The notes beneath the pieces were generated by a model, which saw only the letters and a program-made list of their open reading frames with translations, was not told the origin of the DNA and did not search any database. 64,000 nucleotides of DNA, taken from JAYYZW01 sp965217605. GTDB taxonomy: Bacteria; Pseudomonadota; Gammaproteobacteria; Ga0077536. Position 1 is the stretch's first letter. Each line of letters begins with the position of its first letter. The position numbers and the translations under genes were made by a program. Where the stretch lies: assembly GCA_965217605.1 (NCBI GenBank), contig CBDCJB010000014.1:124001-188000 (forward strand), in the 5' to 3' direction. Of this stretch, positions 7,638-16,522 are shown piece after piece.

Positions 7638-9227
7638 TCAATCAAAAATTCCATGCAATCGCCAACGCCGTTCCCCATCTAATTCCTTATAGATCCACAA
7701 GCGGCTGCCCTTCGTGGTAGTCGCGATGAAATAGTCGCGTGCTATCGCACGCCCGTCCCACCACCCGGTATCGATGCGTTCGCGTTCGGGAACCAATTGC
7801 AAAGGCCCATCGAACTCCGGGCGTCCGTGCCGGGTGTTGAGCGTCATGGCGCGCTTCACCAACCATAGAGGCCGCGCGCCGGAGTGTCCGGAGTCACTCG
7901 CTTTAGAAAAAAACTTTTGCGTTCCCACTTCGGGATACCGCCAGCACCAGGCGTATTCAGGGCGGCGATCGGATCGCAGTCCTAAACCTCGCAACGCCTG
8001 CTCACCACAACGCGAACGCAGGCGATCGATGAACGCCGCGTAAGCTTCTTCATCCTCTTGGTTCCGCTCCAGGAACAGATCATCCGTAGATGGCGATACA
8101 CCACGTAGGATGTCATCCACATAAAGATCGATAGCGCGCACCGGCACTTTGAGCGCCATGCGCATGAGTGTTTCCCTGAGCAACAGAGACATGTGCTCAA
8201 AATCCCGGCTCGGTCGGGTGAGTTTGACCTCGAAACACCTACGAGAATTGTCACGGCCGATAAGCCCCCAGCGCAATTGGCGCGCCAACGCGGCACTCGC
8301 CCTCAAGTAGCCGACCAATTCATGTAATAAACGCTCACCGGCCACGGTGAGCGCCTGCGCGTTCCCGAGCTCCCAGGGTAATTCCACTGCAGCCTCGAAA
8401 CTCGGGGGTACGGCAAAAGCGGGCCGGGGATCGGGCGTGCGTCCGAACAGACGATCCAACATATCGTTCAAACCGGGTGAAAAACGACGGGCCAGACCGC
8501 TGCGCGGCAGGCGGCGACAATCACCGACACAGTGGACGCCAATACTCGCTAAGGCCTCGTTATGGCGTGCTTCCAAGCGCAGGGTTTCTATGGGCAACAA
8601 CGCCAGGCGATGCACCAGGTCCTGTTCCGCGAGGACGATTGCGCGCGCATTCGAGCGCGCCAACAAGGTCGCAGCCAAGGGCGTCGGCGCCACCGCATAC
8701 TGCACCCGGTAACCGAGCGCCTTCAAGCCATGGCGGAGACGTGTCAGCACTCCGTCCACGCCCTTGAACAGCCTCAGGCTCCCTTTGATCTCCAATACCA
8801 GGCCATCGGGGGCTACCGGGCTGACTTGTGGGCTCAGTTGCATCGCCCAAAGGCAAAGCTTGTCCAGCGCCCGCTGCTCTGCACGTTCGTCGCGTGCGAG
8901 CACGGTCACCTCACCCAAAGCATGTGCGGCGCCGAGCGGCATGCCCGGGCGTATACCGAGCGCTGCCGCGCGGGCATTGGCCATCGAGATCTTGCGACGG
9001 CCGCCTTCGCCGGCCGTCAATACACAGGCGCGTTGCGTCGCGACCCCGCGGGTCAATACTTCCAGGGGAAGCTGTGGCAGATGAAGGTGGAGCCAGAGTG
9101 CCTCGCAGGGGGAAGCGGAGGGTGGTTGGAGGTTCTGACTCCGAAAGACGTGTTTCTGATCAGGTACCGCCGAACGCCTGTCATAAGCATCGAGCGGTAG
9201 GGGATCGCACGGGTTAGGGACTCGCAT
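7638..9227 (-). CDS. imuB: ImuB, Y-family polymerase-like mutagenesis protein
   Basis: A protein of about 529 residues of the ImuB type. It has the entry motif ALWLHLHLPQLPLEVL, a Y-family palm and fingers region (ARAAALGIRPGMPLGAAHAL, then a helix-hairpin-helix stretch ALASIGVHCVGDCRRLPRSGLARRF given here in part: SIGVHCVGDCRRLPRS), a little-finger domain and a C-terminal extension ending RLHGIFD. ImuB proteins are usually catalytically dead and bridge the beta clamp, ImuA and DnaE2 in SOS mutagenesis. An ATG at 9227, 10 bases after the imuA stop, is preferred; a GTG at 9278 would overlap imuA by 41 bases. It is the last gene of lexA-imuA-imuB. No dnaE2 follows within the window. Confidence 0.9.
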   Translation of the reverse strand: MRVPNPCDPLPLDAYDRRSAVPDQKHVFRSQNLQPPSASPCEALWLHLHLPQLPLEVLTRGVATQRACVLTAGEGGRRKISMANARAAALGIRPGMPLGAAHALGEVTVLARDERAEQRALDKLCLWAMQLSPQVSPVAPDGLVLEIKGSLRLFKGVDGVLTRLRHGLKALGYRVQYAVAPTPLAATLLARSNARAIVLAEQDLVHRLALLPIETLRLEARHNEALASIGVHCVGDCRRLPRSGLARRFSPGLNDMLDRLFGRTPDPRPAFAVPPSFEAAVELPWELGNAQALTVAGERLLHELVGYLRASAALARQLRWGLIGRDNSRRCFEVKLTRPSRDFEHMSLLLRETLMRMALKVPVRAIDLYVDDILRGVSPSTDDLFLERNQEDEEAYAAFIDRLRSRCGEQALRGLGLRSDRRPEYAWCWRYPEVGTQKFFSKASDSGHSGARPLWLVKRAMTLNTRHGRPEFDGPLQLVPERERIDTGWWDGRAIARDYFIATTTKGSRLWIYKELDGERRWRLHGIFD

Positions 9228-9237
9228 TCTTCTAATC

Positions 9238-9879
9238 TCATAGTTGGAGCCGGCATGTCGCACCGTGACTTCCGCCACGCGCTTTGAGGACCGTCACCTT
9301 GATCTCGTGTTCCAAAGCGATGGCTTCCGCTTCCCGGCACGTGCTGAGTTCCAGCCTGAGCGGGGCCGGAGAAGCCTGCGCGCCGAACCGTTCGGGGCGA
9401 AAGACGACGCCCCAGGTACGGCCCGTCTCGGCGGCCAATTGCAAACGGCGCAGGCGCAGTGGGGCTACATCGTCGAGCCACAACAGGGCGGCACCACAAT
9501 CGGGAAATCTCAAAGCCTGTTCGTATGCCCACAGGGCCTGTTCTTTCGCAGCACCCGCTTCATCGGGTAAATCGACGATCAACACCTGGGCGAGATCCAC
9601 GCCACACTCGCTCAAGGCCGGGGAGTAAGGGATGTGCGGTGGAGAGATCCAGATGATCCAACGGCCGGCGTGGCTGAGCCGGACTAGGGCGGGCAGGATC
9701 AATCTGAGCGCACCGATGCCCGATGTGGCCGACAGGATCTCGGTGAGCCCGGCGCGCGGCCAGCCGCCGCCCGGCAAGGTGTCGTCCAGCGCCTCAAAGC
9801 CCGTGCTAAAACCGTTAGCGGAGGGTATCTCCCCGGCGCGCCAGATTTTGGCGCGTTGCATGAGCTCTTGCAGGTTCAT
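9238..9879 (-). CDS. imuA: ImuA, RecA/SulA-like SOS mutagenesis protein
   Basis: A 213-residue RecA-fold protein with the ImuA signature: GFSTGFEALDDTLPGGGWPRAGLTEI at residues 23-48 (key part STGFEALDDTLPGGGWPR) and PPHIPYSPALSECGVDLAQ near residue 82. It starts with an ATG that overlaps the lexA stop by four bases (ATGA), so the two are co-translated. ImuA works with ImuB and the DnaE2 polymerase in error-prone lesion bypass. The Walker A loop is degenerate, as usual in ImuA. Expression should be SOS-controlled from the promoter upstream of lexA. Confidence 0.9.
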   Translation of the reverse strand: MNLQELMQRAKIWRAGEIPSANGFSTGFEALDDTLPGGGWPRAGLTEILSATSGIGALRLILPALVRLSHAGRWIIWISPPHIPYSPALSECGVDLAQVLIVDLPDEAGAAKEQALWAYEQALRFPDCGAALLWLDDVAPLRLRRLQLAAETGRTWGVVFRPERFGAQASPAPLRLELSTCREAEAIALEHEIKVTVLKARGGSHGATCRLQL

Positions 9880-10493
9880 TGCGGATGCGTTCTGAGGATG
9901 CCAACCCCGAGGCCCTCGATGACGAGTTCCTGATGTTTGAGATCGACTTCTATGGGTTCGAAATCCGGGTTCTCCGGCAACAGGCGCACGCGGTTACCGC
10001 GCCGCTTGAAACGTTTGACCGTCACTTCGTCTTCGAGGCGGGCGACGACGATCTGCCCATTGCTCGCTTCAGGCTGCGCATGCACGGCCAATAGATCACC
10101 ATCGAGGATCCCGGCTTCGCGCATACTCATACCCCGTACGCGCAATAGGTAATCCGCGTGAGGATTGAACAGCTCGGCATCGACGAGGTGATGGTCTTCA
10201 ATATGCTCGGCAGCGAGGATGGGATGGCCAGCGGCCACGCGCCCCACCACCGGCAGTCCCTGCGCGTGTATCCATTCATCGCCCGTGACACGGATCCCGC
10301 GCGACGTCCCCGGCAGCAATTCGATGACGCCCTTGCGCGCCAGCGCCCGCAGATGTTCTTCCGCCGCATTCGGTGAGCGAAACCCCAGCGTCGCGGCGAT
10401 CTCCTGGCGGGTGGGCGGCATCCCCGTGCGCCGGATGTTCTCGCGGATCAAGGCGAGGATTTCCGCTTGGCGGGCCGTCAAACCGGTAACCAT
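9876..10493 (-). CDS. lexA: LexA repressor
   Basis: A 205-residue LexA, close to the 202 residues of E. coli. The winged-helix DNA-binding domain (LTARQAEILALIRENI, GMPPTRQEIAATLGFRS) covers residues 4-70. The self-cleavage site is Ala88-Gly89 and the catalytic dyad is Ser123 (RGMSMREAG) with Lys160 (DEVTVKRF), each four residues later than in E. coli. The start at 10493 is chosen because MVTGLTARQ is the normal LexA N-terminus; an upstream in-frame ATG at 10550 would run through the operator region. First gene of lexA-imuA-imuB and expected to repress itself. Confidence 0.97.
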   Translation of the reverse strand: MVTGLTARQAEILALIRENIRRTGMPPTRQEIAATLGFRSPNAAEEHLRALARKGVIELLPGTSRGIRVTGDEWIHAQGLPVVGRVAAGHPILAAEHIEDHHLVDAELFNPHADYLLRVRGMSMREAGILDGDLLAVHAQPEASNGQIVVARLEDEVTVKRFKRRGNRVRLLPENPDFEPIEVDLKHQELVIEGLGVGILRTHPQ

Positions 10494-10500
10494 GTGAACA

Positions 10501-10533
10501 CCTATATTTTTATACAGGTGTGAGTATATACAG
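10501..10533 (-). promoter_or_regulatory. Candidate double LexA operator upstream of lexA
   Basis: Two SOS-box-like sequences are read on the minus strand just upstream of lexA: CTGTATATACTCACAC (10533-10518) and CCTGTATAAAAATATAGG (10518-10501). Both keep the CTGTATAT-type left half of the gammaproteobacterial LexA box, but the right half is imperfect. The second lies immediately before the lexA start region, a position suited to autorepression of lexA-imuA-imuB. Assigned from consensus and position only. Confidence 0.6.
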
Positions 10534-10563
10534 TTATTCCGGGAACACAAGCGCGTTATTGTT

Positions 10564-10635
10564 CCCGGATTCCGCTGCGCTCCATCCGGGCTACGCTACG
10601 ACCGGTAGCCTGGATGGAGCGCAGCGGAATCCGGG
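10564..10635. repeat. REP-like palindrome, 31-bp arms
   Basis: The left arm 10564-10594 (CCCGGATTCCGCTGCGCTCC...) and right arm 10605-10635 are inverted copies with one mismatch and a 10-base loop. Related palindromes occur at 23041-23129 and 41287-41357, and a lone degenerate arm at 43554-43585, so this is a dispersed family in intergenic sites. It lies between the divergent lexA and dgkA genes. Confidence 0.85.
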
Positions 10636-10645
10636 GGCATAACTA

Positions 10646-11014
10646 ATGACCAATTCCGCACGCGGCATCAATCGCTTGATCAAGGCATTCGGGTATTCGA
10701 TGAAGGGTCTCGGTGCCGGATGGCGACACGAAGAGGCCTTTCGGCAGGAAGTCCTGCTGACCGCGGTGATGCTGCCCTTCGCATTCTGGATCGGGCGCGA
10801 TCCGCTCGACTACGCGATCCTGATCGGGACGCTTTTCATCGTATTGATCACCGAATTAGTGAACTCGGGCATCGAGGCGCTCACCGACCGCATCGGTGAA
10901 GAACGGCACGAACTCTCCGGACGCGCGAAAGACCTCGCCTCTGCGGCGGTATTTCTGAGCCTGGTACTGGTGGTGGTGGTGTGGGCTTGCGTGGCCTACG
11001 CCCGCTTTGCATAA
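10646..11014 (+). CDS. dgkA: Diacylglycerol kinase
   Basis: A 122-residue integral membrane diacylglycerol kinase, the same size as E. coli DgkA. It phosphorylates diacylglycerol to phosphatidic acid at the inner membrane. Key parts are the amphipathic N-terminus (NRLIKAFGYSMKGLGAGWRHE), the active-site stretch ITELVNSGIEALTDRIG near residues 68-84, and three membrane helices at about 33-48, 50-70 and 96-118. It is transcribed away from lexA with a REP-like palindrome just upstream, as next to lexA in other gammaproteobacteria. Confidence 0.95.
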   Translation: MTNSARGINRLIKAFGYSMKGLGAGWRHEEAFRQEVLLTAVMLPFAFWIGRDPLDYAILIGTLFIVLITELVNSGIEALTDRIGEERHELSGRAKDLASAAVFLSLVLVVVVWACVAYARFA

Positions 11015-11035
11015 CGGGGCTTCCTGGATCCTACG

Positions 11036-12325
11036 TTAGCTAAGCGCCCTGGCTAAAGCCTTACTGGTAGTCTGCAAGCGCTCGATCAGCACTCCCTGAA
11101 ACGCGCGATTCAAGCGCACCTGGCTCGGGAGTGAGGCCCACTCTTTGCAGTCACCCTCGATCTTGAGGATGGTCGATTCTCGATTCGTGGTGACTGTTGC
11201 GGTACGGCCGGTATCGGAAAGGTATTCCATTTCACCGAAGCATTCCCCGGCATCGAGATCGCGGATCCGGGTACCGTTGATCGACACCGCGATCGAACCG
11301 TCGGCGAGCACGTAAAAGGATCGTTCGGTTTCGCCTTCGTTGAAGATCGTCTCTCCGTTCATGTAGTTACGCCATACCGCGACCTTGGCGACCTCTTTTA
11401 ATTCGTTCTTGGAAAACTGCGAGAAGAACGACATCGCCTTCATTTTTTCAAGTTTTTCTTCATCGGTCATGATCACCGGCGAACGGGCGATCGCGTCGAT
11501 CAGCTCATCGAGATCGGTGACGATTTCGGCGCCCGTTTGATATCGTCCTGCAAGATCTTTAGTCAACATCTTTTTGACGACACGCCAGACGATTTCAGGA
11601 ATCTCCTCATTGACTTCCGTCAGTGGCTGGGGATCCTCGTTCACGACCTTCTGGATCAGACTCGACAACCCCTTGGCGGCAAACGGCGGTGCGCCCGCCA
11701 GCATTTCGTAGGTGACCGATCCCAGCGAAAACAGATCGGACTGTGGCGTGAGATCCTCATCCTGCGCCTGCTCCGGCGACATATAGAGCGGCGATCCGAA
11801 CCAACCGATGATTTGGGTTTCATGCACACCCATGCGCCGCGCAATACCGAAGTCACCCAGCTTAGCCACGCCGGTTTCAGTCAACATGATGTTTGCGGGC
11901 TTGATGTCACGATGTAACACGCCCTGCTCATGCGCGTAATTCAGCGCGTCTGCGGATTGCCGGATCAAGGTGAGCACTTGCGGAATCGGTAGAAGCTTGT
12001 CGTATTTGCAGTAGCTGCGCAGAGTATCGCCGCCATGGATAAATTCCATAACCATGTAAGGCATGCCTTCCACTTCGCCGGCCTCGTACACCTTGAGAAT
12101 ATTGGCGTGATCCAGGCGCCCGGCCGAACGCGCTTCGTTGACGAACATGCGCTTGGCCATGCTTTCGCCATCGTCTTCGGCATCGGCGTTGGTGGCGACC
12201 TTGATAGCCACAGGTCGATCTACGTAGGCGTCGTGCCCCTTGTAAACGACGCCCATGGAACCCTTGCCGAGGACATCGACAACGTCGTATTTGCCGATCT
12301 TGTCGGGTTTCTGATCGAGCACCAA
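11036..12325 (-). CDS. Serine/threonine protein kinase with cyclic nucleotide-binding domain
   Basis: A 429-residue soluble protein with an N-terminal Hanks-type kinase domain (residues 12-275) and a C-terminal cyclic nucleotide-binding domain (about 295-415). The kinase looks active: glycine loop LGKGSMGVVYKG, Lys42 in VAIK, His-Arg-Asp at 138-140 with IKPAN, Asp-Phe-Gly at 158-160, and YMSPEQ. The binding domain has the phosphate-binding-cassette-like DAGECFGEMEYLSDTGRTAT. This suggests kinase activity gated by cAMP or cGMP. The gene follows the PilZ/GGDEF/EAL genes on the same strand after 146 bases, and an adenylate cyclase is encoded at 19980-22379, a possible source of the ligand. Confidence 0.92.
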   Translation of the reverse strand: MVLDQKPDKIGKYDVVDVLGKGSMGVVYKGHDAYVDRPVAIKVATNADAEDDGESMAKRMFVNEARSAGRLDHANILKVYEAGEVEGMPYMVMEFIHGGDTLRSYCKYDKLLPIPQVLTLIRQSADALNYAHEQGVLHRDIKPANIMLTETGVAKLGDFGIARRMGVHETQIIGWFGSPLYMSPEQAQDEDLTPQSDLFSLGSVTYEMLAGAPPFAAKGLSSLIQKVVNEDPQPLTEVNEEIPEIVWRVVKKMLTKDLAGRYQTGAEIVTDLDELIDAIARSPVIMTDEEKLEKMKAMSFFSQFSKNELKEVAKVAVWRNYMNGETIFNEGETERSFYVLADGSIAVSINGTRIRDLDAGECFGEMEYLSDTGRTATVTTNRESTILKIEGDCKEWASLPSQVRLNRAFQGVLIERLQTTSKALARALS

Positions 12326-12471
12326 AATTAAGAATCTCTCATTGGGCCAAGAGCATTTCTAGCCGCCCGCGAGCGGGCTCCCACGGAGGCAACGCCCGCG
12401 AATATTGCTTAGTGTAGCGCCAACCGCTTCGGTGAGCGACTGGGGATAGTAGCGGCGTTTCGACCTGTGAC

Positions 12472-15249
12472 TTAAGGTGCGAGTTGCGCCTGCTCGGCCA
12501 GATCGTAGAGAAAATCAATGCCGATCTCGCGCATGGTTTCCGCGAGCTCCAAACCTGTTTCCTGTTTTGCGATGGTTTTCTTGCCCATGAAGTGGACGAG
12601 TTCGTTGATCGACTTCGCCATCGCAAAGTCCTTTGGATTTTTCTGCGCGTCGCCGACGAATCCGGTTTTGACGGTAACGTAATCTACATCGAGTTCCTTG
12701 ACGTAGTCGTAGTTGTCGTGACCGCTGCCAAATTCATCAAGGACGAATCGGCATCCGAATTCCTTCAGTGTGTTGATTAACTCGCCGGCCTCGACGACGT
12801 TTTCAACGACGTCACGGTCCGGGATTTCGAAACAAATCTTGCCCGGAGGAACCGGCGTTTCCATAAATTCGCCCATGATTTTATTCGGGAGTTCTTCGTC
12901 CTTCATCGACGCCGACGACAACGGAATGACGATTATGGCGTAATTATCGACCTCGTCTTCATGTTCGAGCATCCACGCGAGGGTTTGCTTGAATGCCCAC
13001 ATATCAATTTCGGCAGCTATATCGCAGCGTTCCAGCGCGGGCGTGAAAATCTGCGTCGGAATGGGTTTATCGCTACGGTCGCGGGCGCCGATCGCGATAT
13101 GCAGCGCCGGCGGTAGCTGTGTATCGGTGAGACTGGTTACGTTTTGCCCGTGCAGCATCAAACAATCGCGCTCCAATGCTTTATTGGCGTAACCGACCAT
13201 TTGTTCCAGTTGCTCGCGCTGGCGGCTCTCGCTCCCGGTGACATAGATCGAGCCGGCGCCCATTTCCCGCGCTGATTCACATGCTTCGGCCGCCACCGAC
13301 AGTAAGCCCTCGGCCTGCGCCAACCCGTCTTCGGCGCCGGTCAGGCCGATGACGATCTCCGGCGAAACCGGTCGTACAACGGTTTCCGCCTCATCCGCCG
13401 GTTCTTCTTCCGGCGATTCCGCTTCACTGTCGTCGTCCAAGGTTACCGATACGGCAGTGAGCTTCTCGATGTGCGACTGCATTTTCTTGTAGATGTTTTC
13501 CAGTCCGCCGGTCGGCCAGTAGACGCTCAATTCGGCGCCGCCCAAACGCCCGAACACGATATTCTTGCCCCGAATCACCTCGCTCATCGCTTCCCCAACG
13601 GCTTTGATCAGCGCATCGCCTGCGGATATTCCAAATTCGTCGTTTATATGTTTCAGGTTTTCAATCGCGATTTGGGCGAGCACGGCGTTTTTCGCCGCCG
13701 CCGTTTCCGCTTCGGGCAATAGAGCGTCGATCTCGTCAACGAAGAATTTTCGATTCAGAAATCCAGTCAATGGATCGCGCGTGGCATGGTCTTCCACCTG
13801 ACTGTGAAACCGGTCGACGACGCCGAACATCGCGCGCTCCATCGCGGGCTCGCCCTCATCGCGGTCCAGGGATTTGAGCACCCCGCGGCGGAGGTACATC
13901 GCAACCTGTTCCAAAGTCAGCGTGCTCGCCTTGCTGCCGAGGTCGTCAACGAACACGAACAGGCTATTGCGCTCTTCTTTCCAGACGAGTTTAACGAGCG
14001 ACGAATTGGGTGAATTGGCATTCATGAGCATGCGCTCGCCAACTTCCAACGCTTTGGATTTGTCCAACCATTTCGACCACTCTTCCGGAAAATCAGAGCG
14101 TTCGAGTGTCTCGTCGGTTGCTTCGAACGACTGATCGCGGCGTTCTTCGCGCACACGTTGCTGTTGTTCGCAGGACGCAACGACGTTACCGACGTTATTC
14201 TCGTAATCGCTCTGCTGTTCTCTCAGGATATTGTCGAGTTCCGCAACCACGGGCTCGAATACGGAAACGTCGTCGTGAAACTGGTGATTCGCTTGCGTGA
14301 CCAGCTCTTGGACCCGTTCGTGCCGGCGGCGATCCTCATCGCTCTTGCCATCGCGGGCCTGCGCGATACGGTTAATCACCTGCCGGACGGGGTGGTCAGG
14401 GGCTTCAAAGAAATTCGAATCGATAATCGCTGCTTTGTGTACCGACGGTTGCAGCCGCGTGAGATGCGACTTGGCGCCCTTCGTAACCATTGCGTCATGC
14501 AGGAGCGAGCTGAATAAGTTCGCCACGACTTCGATCGCGTCGTTTGCTTCGCCGCCCACCATTTTCTCCGGCGCGCCGTCGGAGATCAGCGCGTCGGTGA
14601 TGCGTTGTTTGATCGCGTCGACGTCGAGCATCTGGGGGTCAGCGGTTTCGGCGAAAGCTTGTTGTATATCGCTGAGGCCGTTGACGATCTGAGCCTGGCT
14701 GTAATCACCCCGTTGCGCGACGGTACCCGAAAGATTTGGGGCCTGGTCCGGCACGAGTTGGCGCCGCAAAGCCAATTGCGCCTGCGCGGTCGAGTAGGCT
14801 TGCTGCGGCGACGGCGGGGCGTAATGGACGCCTGGACTTGCCCATCCCGGTGGGAGCGTTCCGCCGTGACCCGCATACGCCGCCGGCGCGACCATCCCGC
14901 CCTGGACGGCCTCGGCCGGCGGGGCGGCCGAAACGGCGCCTGGTACGGCCGGCGGGGCGGCGGTTATGCCCGCCGGATCGGCGGGTGCCACCTGCGGCGC
15001 AGATTGCACGCCGGGACCGGCGGGAACCGAAGGCGGCGCAGCCTGTATACCGGCGCCCGCGGGAATCGTCGGTGGCGCGACCTGAACACCCGCGCCCGCG
15101 GGAATCGTCGGCGGTGCGGCCTGTATACCAGCGCCCGCGGGAATGGAAGGCGGCGCGCCTTGTACCGGCGCATAGCCTGGGGGCGCGGCCGGCGGCGCCG
15201 CTTGCACGAAGCCACTCGGCATCGGAGTCGAGGGAGGCGCTGTCTGCAC
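12472..15249 (-). CDS. DUF1631 (C-terminal part)-GGDEF-EAL protein, downstream half of a frame-split gene
   Basis: A frame of 925 codons. It begins with about 150 residues of Ala/Pro repeats (units like AAPPTIPAGAG), continues with the second part of DUF1631 (about 170-470), then a degenerate GGDEF domain (about 490-640; RLGGAELSV in place of R-x-GGDEF) and a degenerate EAL domain (about 690-920). In the EAL part the usual EAL triplet is absent, DDFG is DEFG, and the Lys-Ile-Asp region reads YVTVKTGF. Both enzymatic domains therefore look inactive and may act as c-di-GMP receptors or scaffolds. The first DUF1631 half and a PilZ domain are encoded just upstream in another frame, so this is probably the C-terminal part of one protein; an in-frame GTG at 15249 could serve as a start. 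Confidence 0.75.
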   Translation of the reverse strand: MQTAPPSTPMPSGFVQAAPPAAPPGYAPVQGAPPSIPAGAGIQAAPPTIPAGAGVQVAPPTIPAGAGIQAAPPSVPAGPGVQSAPQVAPADPAGITAAPPAVPGAVSAAPPAEAVQGGMVAPAAYAGHGGTLPPGWASPGVHYAPPSPQQAYSTAQAQLALRRQLVPDQAPNLSGTVAQRGDYSQAQIVNGLSDIQQAFAETADPQMLDVDAIKQRITDALISDGAPEKMVGGEANDAIEVVANLFSSLLHDAMVTKGAKSHLTRLQPSVHKAAIIDSNFFEAPDHPVRQVINRIAQARDGKSDEDRRRHERVQELVTQANHQFHDDVSVFEPVVAELDNILREQQSDYENNVGNVVASCEQQQRVREERRDQSFEATDETLERSDFPEEWSKWLDKSKALEVGERMLMNANSPNSSLVKLVWKEERNSLFVFVDDLGSKASTLTLEQVAMYLRRGVLKSLDRDEGEPAMERAMFGVVDRFHSQVEDHATRDPLTGFLNRKFFVDEIDALLPEAETAAAKNAVLAQIAIENLKHINDEFGISAGDALIKAVGEAMSEVIRGKNIVFGRLGGAELSVYWPTGGLENIYKKMQSHIEKLTAVSVTLDDDSEAESPEEEPADEAETVVRPVSPEIVIGLTGAEDGLAQAEGLLSVAAEACESAREMGAGSIYVTGSESRQREQLEQMVGYANKALERDCLMLHGQNVTSLTDTQLPPALHIAIGARDRSDKPIPTQIFTPALERCDIAAEIDMWAFKQTLAWMLEHEDEVDNYAIIVIPLSSASMKDEELPNKIMGEFMETPVPPGKICFEIPDRDVVENVVEAGELINTLKEFGCRFVLDEFGSGHDNYDYVKELDVDYVTVKTGFVGDAQKNPKDFAMAKSINELVHFMGKKTIAKQETGLELAETMREIGIDFLYDLAEQAQLAP

Positions 15250-16522
15250 GCGGACCTTGCGGATATCCGGCGGGGATCTGCGGTTGCGCGGCGTGCACCT
15301 GCGGGGCGGGCCTCGGCGCGGCGGGCGCGACTTGTGGCCGGCCCTGATAATTGTCCGGGCTTGGCATCAGATCCCCAAAATCTTCTTCCTGAACATCGTC
15401 AGGCTGATTCAGCGTATCGTCTGGAGCGCCGTCGGTGGACGCGTCGACGCCCCTGCTGGCGCCCTTCTTCTTCTTGATGACGGGCTTACCTTTTTCGATT
15501 TTCGGAACGATCCCCTGTTCGACGAGCAGTTCGTTGGCTTTGTCATAGAGCGCGCCGAGGTCGGCCGACATAACGTCATGCAGCACTTCGAAGATGCGCT
15601 TGGTGACGCCGCGGTCCGATTGGAGGCTCTTGAGACCTTCCGCAATCGCGCCGCACATTACGCTCGGCCCGATGGGAATCGAGCTGACTTCGACTTCGCG
15701 ATTAGATAGATAGGTGAAGCGCTGACCCAGTGCGTAGAGCGCTTCGTTGTATAGAGGCTCGAGTTCCGAAACCATTTCGGAGACGGCGAGAAATTCCTCG
15801 AATTCGTCCTTCTCGACCAATGACAGATCGGACAGGCCCATTGAAGCCGGCTCTTTATCTTGATCGGACAGCGGATTACCGATGATCGAAATACCCCGTT
15901 CGATCTTCGTTGGGACTTCCGCCCGGATCTCGTCCCGGCGGTTGCGCATTTCCCTTTGGCCATCCAGAAAGCGCGTCTCATCGACATTGTTGCCGGCATC
16001 ACGTGCAGCGAGGAACAGAACTTCGTCGCTGCGTTCGAGGAAGTGATCGCAAATATTTCCGACGTGCTCGAGCACGAGCTCGGTCAAGGGACTGACGACC
16101 GTGGCGAATTCCGACGCGAACCCCTGCTGCGTTTCGCTCAAGGCCGCGGTCGAATCAGGCGGAGCCGGTGGTGCGGCCGCGGCAGCGAGTTGATTGAGAA
16201 GATCGAGCGTTTCCTGATCGGGCTCGTTGAACGATACGCCGATCCCCTTTGCCACAGCGCGGGCGATCAAAAGGTTGACTTGAAAATCTTTCTTCTCGCC
16301 GCCGATGAACAGGGCGAAATAAAGCACCGCCGGGGTCTCCGGAGAAACGCTCGCGTATACGGCGGGATCGGCGCTGATGAACATGCCGCCGACGCAGAAA
16401 TCACGTGCCGTACAGGGCACGGGGGTCTGACCGTCGATGCTGATCAAGCCATCGAGATTGATCGGCAGGCGCGCGAACCGCCGCTTGTCGGAGCCACCAG
16501 ATTGATCTTGCCCTGACGTCAT
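14705..16522 (-). CDS. PilZ-DUF1631 protein, upstream half of a frame-split gene
   Basis: The frame starts at 16522 with a PilZ domain (residues about 12-115; KRRFARLPINLDG, the RxxxR-like motif, and DFCVGGMFIS for D/NxSxxG), followed by the first part of DUF1631 (about 135-370) and a lysine-rich linker. After about residue 424 (IPAGYPQG) the frame turns into low-complexity Arg/Gly-rich sequence until 14705, while the neighbouring frame continues the natural Ala/Pro-rich linker. So the true gene switches frame near 15250-15262, by one extra base or two missing ones. Known proteins of the PilZ-DUF1631 class continue into GGDEF/EAL domains. Either a mutation, a sequence error, or two separate polypeptides. 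Confidence 0.75.
   Translation of the reverse strand: MTSGQDQSGGSDKRRFARLPINLDGLISIDGQTPVPCTARDFCVGGMFISADPAVYASVSPETPAVLYFALFIGGEKKDFQVNLLIARAVAKGIGVSFNEPDQETLDLLNQLAAAAAPPAPPDSTAALSETQQGFASEFATVVSPLTELVLEHVGNICDHFLERSDEVLFLAARDAGNNVDETRFLDGQREMRNRRDEIRAEVPTKIERGISIIGNPLSDQDKEPASMGLSDLSLVEKDEFEEFLAVSEMVSELEPLYNEALYALGQRFTYLSNREVEVSSIPIGPSVMCGAIAEGLKSLQSDRGVTKRIFEVLHDVMSADLGALYDKANELLVEQGIVPKIEKGKPVIKKKKGASRGVDASTDGAPDDTLNQPDDVQEEDFGDLMPSPDNYQGRPQVAPAAPRPAPQVHAAQPQIPAGYPQGPRADSASLDSDAEWLRASGAAGRAPRLCAGTRRAAFHSRGRWYTGRTADDSRGRGCSGRATDDSRGRRYTGCAAFGSRRSRRAICAAGGTRRSGGHNRRPAGRTRRRFGRPAGRGRPGRDGRAGGVCGSRRNAPTGMGKSRRPLRPAVAAASLLDRAGAIGFAAPTRAGPGPKSFGYRRATG

Noticed and set aside
10564..10635. Intrinsic terminator between lexA and dgkA
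   Set aside because: It lies between divergent genes, has no T-run, and recurs elsewhere as a dispersed palindrome.
14700..15250. CRISPR-like short repeats
   Set aside because: The repeats code Ala/Pro units in the GGDEF/EAL reading frame, with no unique spacers. No CRISPR array was seen in the window.
14605..15477. Arg/Gly-rich frame of 290 codons on the plus strand
   Set aside because: Antisense to the Ala/Pro-rich linker of the signalling protein; low-complexity shadow.
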